Assembly (NCBI GenBank): GCA_029959085.1
Contig: JARWIR010000017.1
Span: 23,053,507 to 23,117,506, forward strand
Length of the DNA stretch: 64,000 nucleotides
Direction of reading: 5' to 3'
Source of the DNA: Nemophila menziesii
Lineage: Eukaryota; Streptophyta; Magnoliopsida; Boraginales; Hydrophyllaceae
Below are positions 23,021 through 34,169 of this stretch, one piece after another. The number at the start of each line of letters is the position of its first letter. Within the stretch, counting starts at the first letter, position 1. The notes beneath the pieces were generated by a model. That model worked only from the letters and a program-made list of their open reading frames with translations. It ran no database searches and was not told where the DNA came from. The position numbers were made by a program, and so were the translations under genes.

Positions 23021-23290
23021 AATACTGAGTACTCGGAAAAAGTACCGAGTACTCGAAAAAAGTACCGAGTACTCGGAAAAAGTACTGAGTACTCGGAAAA
23101 AGTTTTGAGTACTTGGGAAAAGGACTCAGTACTCGGAAAAACACTAAGTTCCCGGAAAATTTAGTGAGTACTCAAACAAATTTAGTGAGTATTGGGAAAA
23201 ATCATCTGAGTATCGATGGGTTTTACTGAGAATCAGATGAAAAATCTTGAGTATGCTCAGTAAAATTCCTGAGTATGATTCAAAAATACT
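23021..23290. repeat. 20-bp tandem array around GAGTACTC
   Basis: The consensus AGTACTGAGTACTCGGAAAA is repeated at exact 20-bp steps from 23021 to about 23140 and then decays to about 23290. Each unit contains the 8-bp palindrome GAGTACTC. Confidence 0.9.
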
Positions 23291-24300
23291 GATAATAGAA
23301 ATAAAACAAGTATTTACAATAAACTAAATTATATTTATTTATAAGGTTGAAAATTAATACAGTACAATAAAAATAAAGAAAAAGAAAGAAAAATAAAGGG
23401 TACACAATACTCAATAACAAAACAAAAAGTAAAAAAAAGTTACACAAACAAAATACTCAACTACATTACACGAGACTTAACAAAAGAAAAAAAAGAATTG
23501 CAAAACACAATACTCATAAAAAAAAGTATTGAGTATTGATAGTCGAAGGAAAAAGATGTTGAGCGTTTGAACATCTTCTACGGCGTGGAAGTTGTCCCTT
23601 CTCCTTCCCCAACAACGAAGGTCCGCCAGATCTTCGAGAAGAAGAGCAGTTTGGCATGAATCTGGAAGACGAAATTCGATCCGTATTTGTTCATGAAACT
23701 GAGCATTTGAACCTTCACTTGACTGAGCTCGAACCTTCGCGGGACTTAATGGAGCCATGAACCTTGTCTTCTGCAAAACTCTACAGCCGTCTACGAGCTC
23801 CACAACCATGGCTACTCATGAGCTACTCACGAACCAGGCTTGAGAAAGAGCACGCCTCTCGCCGGAGCCAACTCACGAGCTCCACTAAATCTGATGTTCT
23901 TCTCAAACCATGCTTTTTTCCAGAGATATTCACGTCTCAAACATCTTCAGGCGAAGCTTTTTAGATCTCGAGGAAGAAAAAGGATGCTCAGTATCACAAC
24001 CCAACTAAACTAGGCTCGAACCTTCGTTGGACTCGAAGATCCATTAACGTCGAAGAGTGGAGGTGTGAAGGAGCTTCACGCCGGAGATGAAGGTGCGAAC
24101 AAAGCTCGATCTTTAAACGTAGTGGAGGTGCGAACAGAGCTCGATCTTTACTGGATCTTCGAACTGAGCTTTACGCCGAAGTGGAGATGCGAAGGATGGA
24201 TTGAGCTTCACGTCGGAGTCTTCTCGATCCATAGAGTGAGCTTTACTTTTTTTTTTTGCAGTTGAACACGGAGTGAGGTTTTCATGCGCGAGGAAGATAG
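23291..24300. other. coding-like, repetitive stretch of unknown origin
   Basis: From about 23560 to 24270 GC content is higher than the surroundings and several frames are open (plus 23764-23964 and 24065-24265, minus 23477-23809), none of a known family. A phrase GGTGCGAAC(A)AGCTCGATC is repeated near 24091 and 24131, and 'gagcttcacgccgga' variants recur. It may be a captured gene fragment or part of a retroelement. A GA-rich run follows at 24298-24340. Confidence 0.35.
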
Positions 24301-26903
24301 AGAGAGAGAGAGATGAAGAAAGGGAGAGGAAAGAGAAAAAGTATTTTAGGTTTTAAAATAATTCTGCTAAAATTAGTATATATAGGAAATAAAAAACAAA
24401 AATGGTTATAATGGGTAGAGGGATATTGGCATATAGTGTTGAAATTTGCTTGTGGTTTTTAGTAAGAAGAGTGGATTAAGTAGGTTGGGTATAAATCTCT
24501 TTTTTTTTTGTAATACAAGTCAGTTGTCTTAGAATAATAGTTAATTTCAATTATATTTGTAGCACTAGAAGAAAATCATGCACGATAACTTGATAAAAGG
24601 AAAGCGCTTGACTAGATGGAATCTCAATCACATGGTAAAGTTTCTCATACATTAAACACTAATTTGTAACATATTTAAATTATATACTAATTTTCTATAC
24701 TTTTCAAATTAACAGATTGTCGTTCAAGTCCTCCCATTGGACGATATTTGTATGTTGGCACATCGATATTTTGTAGAGTTATAAGATCTATGCACACACA
24801 TTAAAAACTCGAGGATATATGATTCACACATATCAATTATGATATTCTTTGATTATTTTTGTATTTTAAACTAATTATTAGTTTTTTGATAAATTATACA
24901 CATATCTATGGTGTATTTGTATTTCATAATCAATTTTTTATCTCACTTATGTATTCAATCTATCTATTATTTCGGTTATTACATTTTTAAGACCAAATGT
25001 CATCTTATCTTATAAACATTTCCTATGCAAAAACTGTAAGTGGATAATTAACTCGATTTTTATGTTTCGGAATGACTTAAGACACGTGCTATACCTATTA
25101 TATATATACACCAACTAAAACAACTTATTTGCAATTATACGATAAACAACCATTAGCTTCCATTTAGTAATTTTGACCGTAATGGACAACATTATCCTCA
25201 AACAAAAATCATTTTTCCTCTAATTATATCTCTACGTTCTTTTATATATGATTTAATTAACTCACCTACCCCCTCGACCCAACCACTCTCTGAAACAAAA
25301 TTTCCCAAAAAACCCTAAAAATATTCATTGATTTTAACGACTAATTACTCCATCATGTAGCCATAATCACCAACGATCACCTAGATTCTTAGAAAATTTG
25401 AATCCTATGAGTCGATTCCAACTAGGTTTTAAAAGTTTACATGGTTTTGACTCATCTTAGAAGTTAGTTGTGAAAAAAAGAAAATGGTTTATTAAAACCC
25501 GTGCATACAAAATGGAAATATAAGACAATGTTTTGTGGAACCCAATACTGAATTCAACTTATCCAAGCTCTTAATGGTTTGTACTAGTCTAGCCCTATTT
25601 TCTGGATAAACGTGAGAAATTTTCTCTTTTTTAGTAATTGGCCTATTTCATCGTCACTTTCTGGGCATATGTACGGACAATCTAGTTAATCAAAATTGTT
25701 GAATGTCGAGGGATTATCTGAGAAGATATGAGAAGTCCTTGTTAAGATAGGATGCAAGATGCTCAACAACAATTATGGTGTGGAACATCTAGACTTACTG
25801 AAATATGTATATGCCTCTGAATTTGTGGGTGTTATGAAGTCGATTTTTGATGTTGTTTCTTCAACGGAGGATACTATAAGGGTATTTCTCGAGTATGTGG
25901 AAACAAAAGAAAAAGAGAATATTTGCATATTTCTTTTGAACACAAAGTGATATATTAAGATTTTTCTTGATGATTCACATATATTGAAATGCAAGTGATT
26001 GCCTATTTACAAGATATATGGTTAAGAATCTACTCATTTTCCATATTCAGAATACTTCGTGTAATAATTTGTCTCCTTTGGATTGTCATAGCAACCTTTT
26101 TAGTGGTGTGTTTATATGTAATCTATCAAAAATTAGAAAAGATGAGTTTATAGTTTGGTTTAACTTTTTACCAGTGATGAAAAAATTAAATATAATCAAA
26201 AAAATTGGAAAAAATTATAATGATAGGTTTATATACAAAAAATGTAAAATAAAATTGGTAAAAATTATTATGATAGGTTTATATACAAAAAATGTAAAAA
26301 AAATTTCACCAGAATTGACCGACGATCGGTAGCAACTACGATTTGAAAAAGGATTAATGCCCAAAAAACCCTTCAAGTTAGAATTAATTCTCCCTCACTA
26401 CAACCATCATTTTTTTACCCGTAAAAGGTACTATACATTTTCTTTTTTCTTTTCTTCTTCATAAAAACAACAGTTTGAGCTATGAGAAGCTTTCCAAACT
26501 TAAAATTTGAGTTTCGGAAAGTTTTCCATAACTCTCTGTTTTTAAAAGAAACCGTGTTTTTTACGGCATAGTGAACAATGCAGGGTTTATTGAGCATTAA
26601 CACTTTAAAAAACTCGTCTCCAATGACCGCTAGAGTTGAATGGGCGACAATGGTATAATAATATAAATAATTAATAAATATTAATTGTAATAAAATGGGA
26701 AGAAAAATATTTAGTTTTGGTTTTTTTTTTTTTTTTTTTATAAATTAAGGTATAAAACGATGATTATTCCTTGTGTTTAAAAGAAAAAGAAAAAAAAGAA
26801 TATCCGAGGACAATTGTGAATTGTGATAAACCCTCCAATAGCACCCTGTTACATTTGAAAGGTTTAGAGTTCTTTCAAATTTAAAAGTAATAATAACGTT
26901 TAA
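24301..26903. other. intergenic, DUF3531 gene upstream region
   Basis: AT-rich with no supported gene. A 58-bp near-perfect tandem duplication (block ATGATAGGTTTATATAC) lies at about 26200-26310, and a T tract at about 26722-26740. Confidence 0.45.
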
Positions 26904-28547
26904 ATGGAATTACAGTGCTTATGTACTCAACAGTTTCACTATTATTCTCAAATACCCAATTCTAAAACGAGCTTATGGAATAAACCCCAGTTTGTAGCAT
27001 TACCCAACATCCCATTGGCATCAAAAGCGAGCTCCAATAGCGGAAACGAGAGCACAAGTAGAAATAGCAGTGGTGGAAGTGTGGCCTTGGATGGGAATGA
27101 ACGTAGCTCGAAAGGGTCCGGGACCACGGCGAGGGGCCGGAGATTGTTAAAGGTTCGAGAAGAGAAGAGGAAACGTGAATATGACCGTCTTCACAATTAC
27201 CCTGCTTGGGCCAAGTACTGCTAGTCTCTTTCTATTTTTATATCAATAATTGCTCCATTGGTCCTGTGCTATGCAATATACTCAGAGATACCCTTGTGTT
27301 TCAAAAGTAGCGAATAGTTTACATTAACTGAGATCTTTCCTATTTGTTGAAGCACTATTCCACATAACACAATGACCAATAGAGCTCTTCACCTTTTACC
27401 TTTTCAGTTGTAGATTCGTATTTATATGAATTGGTGCCTTTTTAGCAAATTTTTTATTTGAAAATATGTGATTTATCTAAATAGGGTGTTAGAGGATGCT
27501 TGCAAGAATGATGCAGAGTTACGTGCTGTTCTTGGTGATAGTATTGGTAATCCAGACCTCATGAGGAAGAAGGTAATAACACTCCGATGATAATTGTAGT
27601 TTTATTTTCCCTTGGCTTCTAAATTTGTTATTCGAAATTTTAAAAGGTTGAAGAAAGAGTTCGCACTAAGGGTCAAGATTTACAGAAGTCTAAAACTGGA
27701 TCTGTTCTTGCATTCAAAGTCAGCTTTAGAGAGTAATGCATACTCAACTATGTTATCTTTATATCATATTACAAGTGTTGAAAGTCTTTTTTATCACATT
27801 CTTTTGTTTCTCAGTTTCAATCCTCTTGATTCATGCATATGGTTTGAATTATATGGATCACCATCGGATCGAGATGTGGATCTTCTGGGTAGCGTACGTA
27901 ATTTAATGACCATCTTCTTCTTCATTATTCCGTATAGGAATTGTCAAAAAAGTCTCAGAGCATTTTTTATTACTTATGTGCAGGTTATTCAGGCGTGGTA
28001 TGTCATGGGGCGTTTAGGTGCATTTAACTCATCCAATTTGCAGGTGAAATAAATTCTTTATTGTATGTTAATATGTATATATATATATATACTAAGTATA
28101 TATATTTGCAGTTGGGAAGTTCATCTATGGAATATGATCCACTTTACGATGCTGAAAAGGGATCAAATGTGATGCCTGCTTCATTTCATGATATAGGTGA
28201 TGTGGAATTTCAGGATAATTGGGGAAGAGTATGGTATGACTCAACATAGTACTGTTAAATATTAATAGCTAAATTTAAATATATAATATTAATTAATATA
28301 TGTGATGAACAGGGTGGATCTTGGTACAGCTGACTTCTTTTCAATCGATGTACTTCTCAACTGCTTGACCGTTTTGAGCTCAGAGTAAGTAAAAATAATA
28401 CTATTTGTTAGATACTGATTTACTGATATAAGTTTGTTTGATAGATATTTGGGTATACAACAAGTTGTTTTTGGTGGTAAGAAGATGGGTGATTGGGAGG
28501 AAGGTATGACAAGCTCAGAAGATGGTTACAAATATTTCAAAGTTTGA
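26904..28547 (+). CDS. DUF3531 family protein, probably plastid-targeted
   Basis: Eight coding exons: 26904-27214, 27485-27572, 27647-27732, 27815-27893, 27984-28043, 28112-28233, 28313-28384 and 28445-28547. All have GT-AG borders and compatible phases, giving 306 codons. The first ~55 residues are rich in Ser/Asn/Thr with few acids and look like a chloroplast transit peptide. Then come a basic segment (RGRRLLKVREEKRKREYDRL), NYPAWAK joined to VLEDACKND, and the conserved core with FNPLDSCIWFELYGSPSDRD, VIQAWYVMGRLGAFN, YDPLYDAEKG, DNWGRVWVDLGTADFFSIDV and a C-terminus ending EDGYKYFKV. The core is recognised as the DUF3531 family, a plant family of unknown molecular function. The start is the only upstream in-frame ATG. 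Convergent with the FRF-like gene at 29508-30647. Confidence 0.88.
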
Positions 28548-29507
28548 TAATATTTGTACTCTTTTGTTTTCTTCAAGAAGATAGATTATTTGTTAGTCGG
28601 CAAGTTGGTTTTGTACATAATAAGAGTTACTTGATGAAAGAATATCTAATATCATTGGGTAGTGTTGTGTTAAATGCTTTGTGAGTTGATTGTTTACCAT
28701 AGCTGCATGAGTTGCTTGATGAAAGATACATGTTTTTTGTGTAATGAAATGAAAAAAAATGCTTTAGAACTAAACATATCATATCATGCATCTAAATTTA
28801 GATATATATGCTTTAACTTGAACAAAAATTCCCCTACTAGTTGAAGTAATTTTGATGATACACTTACAAAGTCTAAGTAATTAGATATTACACAAGCAAA
28901 AAAAATTCCATTGTGTCTTCTCTCAAGCCAAATAGTGGAAGCCATAGCCCAAGCCATAAAGTAATATAATTCTACTTCTCTCACTATATGCTCCAAGTAT
29001 AAGTCCAGCTAGTGATGCTACTTATCTTCCATCCATATGATCATATTTTGTCTTAAGAGACACACTCATAGCCCAAAAACAATAATTAAAGTTTGGTCCA
29101 GATATAAATCGCATTATTATGCTGGCCAATGAAAGAGATAGCACAAGGATGAGAACTTATCATGTTTAATAATTAGGTTGGAGCAAGGACTTGTCAGCTA
29201 CCCCATAGTACCCACTTTGTGACATCTTGTGATCTTGACAGTTCAAAAATTACTTTCGGATCTCAGAATTAAAGCGCATTAAAGTTCATCCAAGTCTATT
29301 TTTTTTGCGTTTATATGCATGATGCGAGTGGCAAACATTCCATTTCACCTAAATCCGCCTTTTATATACATAATGTTACATTCGTTTCCTCTCCAAAAAT
29401 CTGTAATTTAATAAACAAAGTACATCATATATAAGGCAAAACTAGTAAAACTTAGAGAAATTATAACATTCGAATCCATGTCTAGACTTTGAGCATACCT
29501 TAGATAC
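28548..29507. other. intergenic between convergent genes
   Basis: Must contain the 3' UTRs of the DUF3531 gene (plus) and the FRF-like gene (minus). No other gene or repeat seen. Confidence 0.5.
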
Positions 29508-30647
29508 TTAGTGTTTAGTGGTGGCGTCAAATTCTTTTAAATTGTTTTGAATTACTTCAACATTCATGAACAAATTTTCATTATGAATTTCCACATCTTT
29601 CATTATACTAAGAAGCTGTTCTCGATATCCCGCACATAGTCTCTTTTTCATGCGAAGTTCCGCAGTTAGTTCCTGAATTTTCTTATCTCTCTCATCCTAC
29701 AAAAATCATATATGTCACACACATATATACATACATACCAATATAACATTAATGATAATAAACTTACAAAAATTGGACGTTTCTTTGGCAAAGAATCAAC
29801 CAAGGGATGATTATGATCTCTAACAAACTTCCTAATAATCCATCTCCCAGGCTTTTCTCTCTTTACTAGAAACGAAGCTGTACAACCATCGCGTCGTTTA
29901 TCTCTCTTGTGGGTCCCATCTGTGGTGTTACGGGACTTTTGAGTATCGGGAATTCCTCTACATCCAAGTCCACGTGATATTATAGATCCATCACGCTCAG
30001 ATTTACGAGATGATAAAACACGAGTTAGAAATCCTGTTTTTCTAGCATATTCATCGTAATATGATCTTGCAGCTTCTTCACTATCAAATAACATACCCTC
30101 GTATGGCTCTGGGTTTATTTCACCTATTTCAGAAGTTTCTATTCTTTCAGTGTTTTCTTCACCTATATACATTTGTGTTTCCACTGAGAGAAAAGTATTG
30201 GTAATGAGCTCAAATTTCGGAGAATATAATAAAGCATGAGCGAAATAATCAAATAATTAATAGATTGACATCTAAATTGAAGACAGACTACAACAATTTT
30301 TACAGAGTTTAACCCAAATTTAGATTTAAATAATTCCTATCAGTCGAAATCAAAGATTCAGCCAAGAAAACAGAGATCGCCCAGTTAAGATCTTCTCTAC
30401 AGCATTTCTACTTTAAAAGTTACTTGCTCCGGTCCTTTCAATAATGAGCAAAAATCTTCCAATTCTAAAATCTCAACTTTTGCATGAATTGCAGAAAAGA
30501 TTTCAACATTACACCATTATATTAAAAATTGCTAATAATTAGTGATAATCTATGTAAAAAAATATCCAATAATCATAAAACTAAGTAAGCAGTGAAGATT
30601 AAAATATAAATAGTATCATACACGTATATAAGAAACCGAGACTTACT
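29508..30647 (-). CDS. FAR1-related factor-like protein (one FAR1 domain, no transposase)
   Basis: Coding parts: 30183-29768 and 29696-29508 (stop TAA 29510-29508). The first exon reads PEPYEGMLFDSEEAARSYYD, then the FAR1 zinc-binding module with Cys residues and the HNH signature (FVRDHNHPLVDSLPKKRPIF). The last exon encodes a charged helix, DERDKKIQELTAELRMKKRL, ending DATTKH. FAR1 domains bind DNA through a WRKY-GCM1-like zinc fold. Short forms without the MULE transposase domain are known as FRF proteins and may antagonise full-length FAR1-related factors. No in-frame ATG precedes METQ in the main exon. A donor TTATCA|GTAAGT (exon ends 30647) and acceptor TCTCAG|TGGAAAC would join A+TG into the start codon. 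The fallback start is ATG 30172. Confidence 0.8.
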
Positions 30648-31349
30648 GATAAATTAAGGATTTTGGTTTCTTTTGCTTATTTGAATTTAATTGAAGAAAG
30701 GGTTTTGGGTTGATGAGGAGGAGAGTTGGATCAGTAGCACGTAGCATGCGTAAATCGGTGGGTGAGATACGAATAGTTGGTAACTGCAGCTCGTCAAAGA
30801 CACGTTTCAACAAATGGGGAGCTTCTCAGATTTGCCCAGGCTCAATAAAACCCAAAACTCCAAACTAACGAGCTCCGGTTAAGTTGTAAATGAGTTATTA
30901 CTCTATTAGTTATTTTATTTGGGAAATCAAAATTAGAAGGGCAACAACTCGCAAGAAGTAATTTGTCATAATTTTCTTATTAAGAAATGATAATTTCTAA
31001 TTAATTACATTTCTATATCTTACATTTAAAAAAAAAAAGTTTACTTTCTACTAACAAATTATCAACTTAATTCCTAGAATTTCTAATTAAATGCATTGTT
31101 GTATTTATTTTCTATTATTGTCTTTATGTGATTTTTGTATTTTTGTATTTTATTATTATTTTTATTTTTTTAAAAAAAATTTAAAAAAATTTCTTTTAAT
31201 ATTTTTTCTGATTATTTTTTTTTTCACCTTTTTGTTTAAATTTTTTTCAAATTTGTTCTTTCCGATTTCTTTTAAAAAAAATTTACAAATTTTTTTTACA
31301 TTTTTTTTCAAAAATCCGGGTCATGTGTTGCTAACACACAAATATAGAT
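30648..31349. other. intergenic, FRF-like gene upstream region
   Basis: Promoter side of the minus-strand gene (about 30650-30850), then an extremely T-rich stretch (31090-31310). No gene. Confidence 0.5.
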
Positions 31350-31542
31350 TGAGTAGTGGTATATATCACCCATTTTCATGTCACCATTTTATCACCATTC
31401 TATATATATGTATTGATTTCCTTGAATAGAAGATAGAGAAAAATTAAATAGGATAGAGAAATCAATTCATTGGTCCATGTAGGCATATATGTAGGAAGTG
31501 ATAAAATGGTGATACAAAAAGGGTGACAAATATCATTACTCA
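31350..31542. mobile_element. MITE with ~44-bp terminal inverted repeats
   Basis: The left end TGAGTAGTGGTATATATCACCC is mirrored by the right end GGGTGACAAATATCATTACTCA. The inner match CACCATTTTATCAC / GTGATAAAATGGTG extends it. A non-coding element of about 193 bp. TSD not clear, so superfamily left open. Confidence 0.65.
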
Positions 31543-31682
31543 TGAATTAAAGGATTTTCTTCTTTAACAAAATTATTTTTTTCTCTTTATTGATCGCATA
31601 TACCCTATTTTTATTCGTTTTTAACTATCTTGATATATTATCTTTTGTCCAACACTTTTTTGTTGTTTTTGTGTGTTTCACA

Positions 31683-32241
31683 AAACTTGATTTTGTTTAT
31701 TCCAATTCTGTGTATTCGTAGAACACACAAATCTCAGAATTGTGTATTCTTAGAAACCACAAATATCAGATTTGTGTATTCACTAAACACATAAAACTCA
31801 AATTTGTGTAGTCATAGAACACATAAAAATCGAATTTATGTATTCCTAGAATACACAAAACTTGATTTAATTCTGTGTATTCCTGGAACACACAAATATC
31901 AAATTTGTGCATTCTTGGAACACACAAATATCAGATTTGTGCATTCCTGGAATACACAAATCTCAGATTTGTGTATTGATGGAACACATAAAACTCAGAT
32001 TTGTGTATTCATGGAACACATAAAAATCAAATTTATGTATTCATGGAACACAAAACTTGATTTTATTTTATTCCAATTCTGTGTATTCCTGGAACACACA
32101 AATCGCAGATTTGTGTATTCATGGAACACATAAAACTCAAATTTGTGTATTCTTGGAATACAAAAAACTTGATTTTGGTTGTTCAAATTCTGAGTGTTCC
32201 TGTAACACATAAATCTCAAAATTGTGTATTCATGGAACATA
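31683..32241. repeat. palindromic ~32-bp tandem array
   Basis: More than a dozen units of about 32 bp, such as TTTGTGTATTCATGGAACAC followed by ATAAAACTCAGA, each with a quasi-palindrome TGTGTATTC..GAA(C/T)ACACA. A second-level unit is marked by AAAACTTGATTTT at about 31683, 31857, 32053 and 32165. Both strands are open over long stretches, giving spurious ORFs. Confidence 0.9.
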
Positions 32242-34169
32242 TTTAAAAAAATCGGGAAAAAAAACCGAAAAAAAGAATTTCAGAAAAAATAATTCGAAAA
32301 ATAAAATTAAATAAAAGAATAAAAAAACAAAAACAAAAATAAATAATAAATATTAATATAATTAAAGTAATTAATTAATAGGTCTATGGGTATTTTTGTA
32401 AATTTTCATTTTTTTTGTGCTTAAGTATGAATTAAGTTGGAATTGTAATTAATTGGAAAAATTTTACACTTTTTCGTGTAATTAATTAGGCGTTACCCCT
32501 AATAACGATAGTATTTTAAAAGAATTATATAATATGATATATAATTTTAAATAAGTTTCATGTAATATCTGGATATTTTTTTGATTATTAAATAATCATG
32601 AAGTGTCATTTTAAAGAGTATAATAAAATGTTTTAATGGCCTATAAATAAAAAGAATACAAATGATAAATAAACTATTATTTGAATCTTAATAAATATTA
32701 AATTTTAACTCAAACTTATATAGCATCACTTATTTCATTTCATACTTATAAAGTTACACACCAACTAAATAAAATCAATTACGCACCTTGTGAATTTTTG
32801 TGACGTTTTAATATATATTATTTATATTAATATAATATATTCAAATCAAATTTTTGTACAAGGCTTTCAAATTTACATAATCGGCTCTCAAATGAACCAA
32901 TTAGTAAATCTGCTATTGGGGTCAGAATGTTTAACACAATTGTTGAATTGATTCAAACTTCTCGGTTACCTAAAACATGGAAAAAAATAGGCTTTTTGAT
33001 CTGTTAATAAATTTTTAGACCTACTAAATGAATAACAACCTTAAATCCACTAATCTAGTGTTACAGTTTTATTGTGTTGTAATACGAAAATACCTATATA
33101 CTATATCTTATATTTCTTGTGGTGCCTAAAGCGTCTATTTTGGTTGATTTAGGCTTGGGTCACCCTGTCAATTGTCAATGGTGATGTTGCCAATTCTAAT
33201 CCCAAAAGAAGGTGTTAGACCCATTATCAATCTCGTGTTTGAAACAAAATCGGATGATGTGTCGAATAGGCAAGACGTTTCCAAGTCCAACTCTTGACAA
33301 CATGGATATCTCAAATCATTGTATTCAATAAGCTCATTTTAACCAAGTAGTCCGAATCGAATGTTTGCAAGTGAAGTTTCAAAACAACTTGTATAAAAAC
33401 ACAAGTTTGATATCCGAAAGTTTACAAACTCCAAATCCTCCCTCGTCCAACAACTTTCATCGATAATACAAGAAACCTTGGGACCGTATCTTTCGAAATA
33501 AATGCTATAGTGTCCTTATCCATAGTGTTCACCTCATCGTGTTGTTAATTCCTCGCTTGTAATTATTTATTTTGTCCTTCACTTTTTCAACTTGTACCAA
33601 ATTGTTGGTTTGATGATTTGATCAATATCAATTTTTTCCCTCGTATAGTTTAGTCGTGTTGCCTTCTAAATGTTTCACACGGTGAATACATGGTGAATAA
33701 CAAGTATGATGTGATAGTTCCTTTGTTCCATCCTTCTTTTTCATAATCCATTGTAACCTTGATGGTCCAATCTCTCATTTTTATTTCTCCCAACATACAA
33801 TTAGACACACCTTGTAATTTGGATGATAAAAGGGTTACGAATACATGAAATACAAGCTAGAATAGAATGTATATCAAATTTCGAACAAAAAAAAAAAAGA
33901 ATGTATATCACATGAATTCGACAAGAACAACCAAGCAGCAACAAGGTAAAATTCTTTCTTCATATGTGGCATAATTATCTATCTAGCCTTGGCCCTGTAA
34001 TCTTATTTAATTACTACAAATTCTAAATCCAAATGTGGTTACATCAAATGACATGTACAAATGACCCAACAACCTTTGGTAGTCTCAAATTCATTCATCA
34101 ATGATCAACCTACAAATCCAAATTAACAAAATCAAAATCACACTTAAAACAAATCCATATATGCCAAGT
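32242..34169. other. intergenic, nothing recognised
   Basis: AT-rich. A short duplicated phrase (AGAATGTATATCA) flanks an A tract at 33,863-33,910. No gene or clear element. Confidence 0.45.

Noticed and set aside
26018..26332. 104-codon plus-strand ORF before the DUF3531 gene
   Set aside because: Lys/Ile/Asn-rich AT sequence including a 58-bp duplication; no family or splice context.
31091..31429. 112-codon Phe-rich ORF
   Set aside because: T-rich low-complexity sequence that reads as Phe/Leu; overlaps the MITE end.
31804..32240. 109- and 81-codon ORFs on opposite strands
   Set aside because: They follow the 32-bp palindromic array; frames shift between units and both strands are open for the same reason.
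31683..32241. Resemblance to a CRISPR array (regular palindromic repeats)
   Set aside because: Units are directly adjacent without unique spacers, and the genome is clearly eukaryotic.
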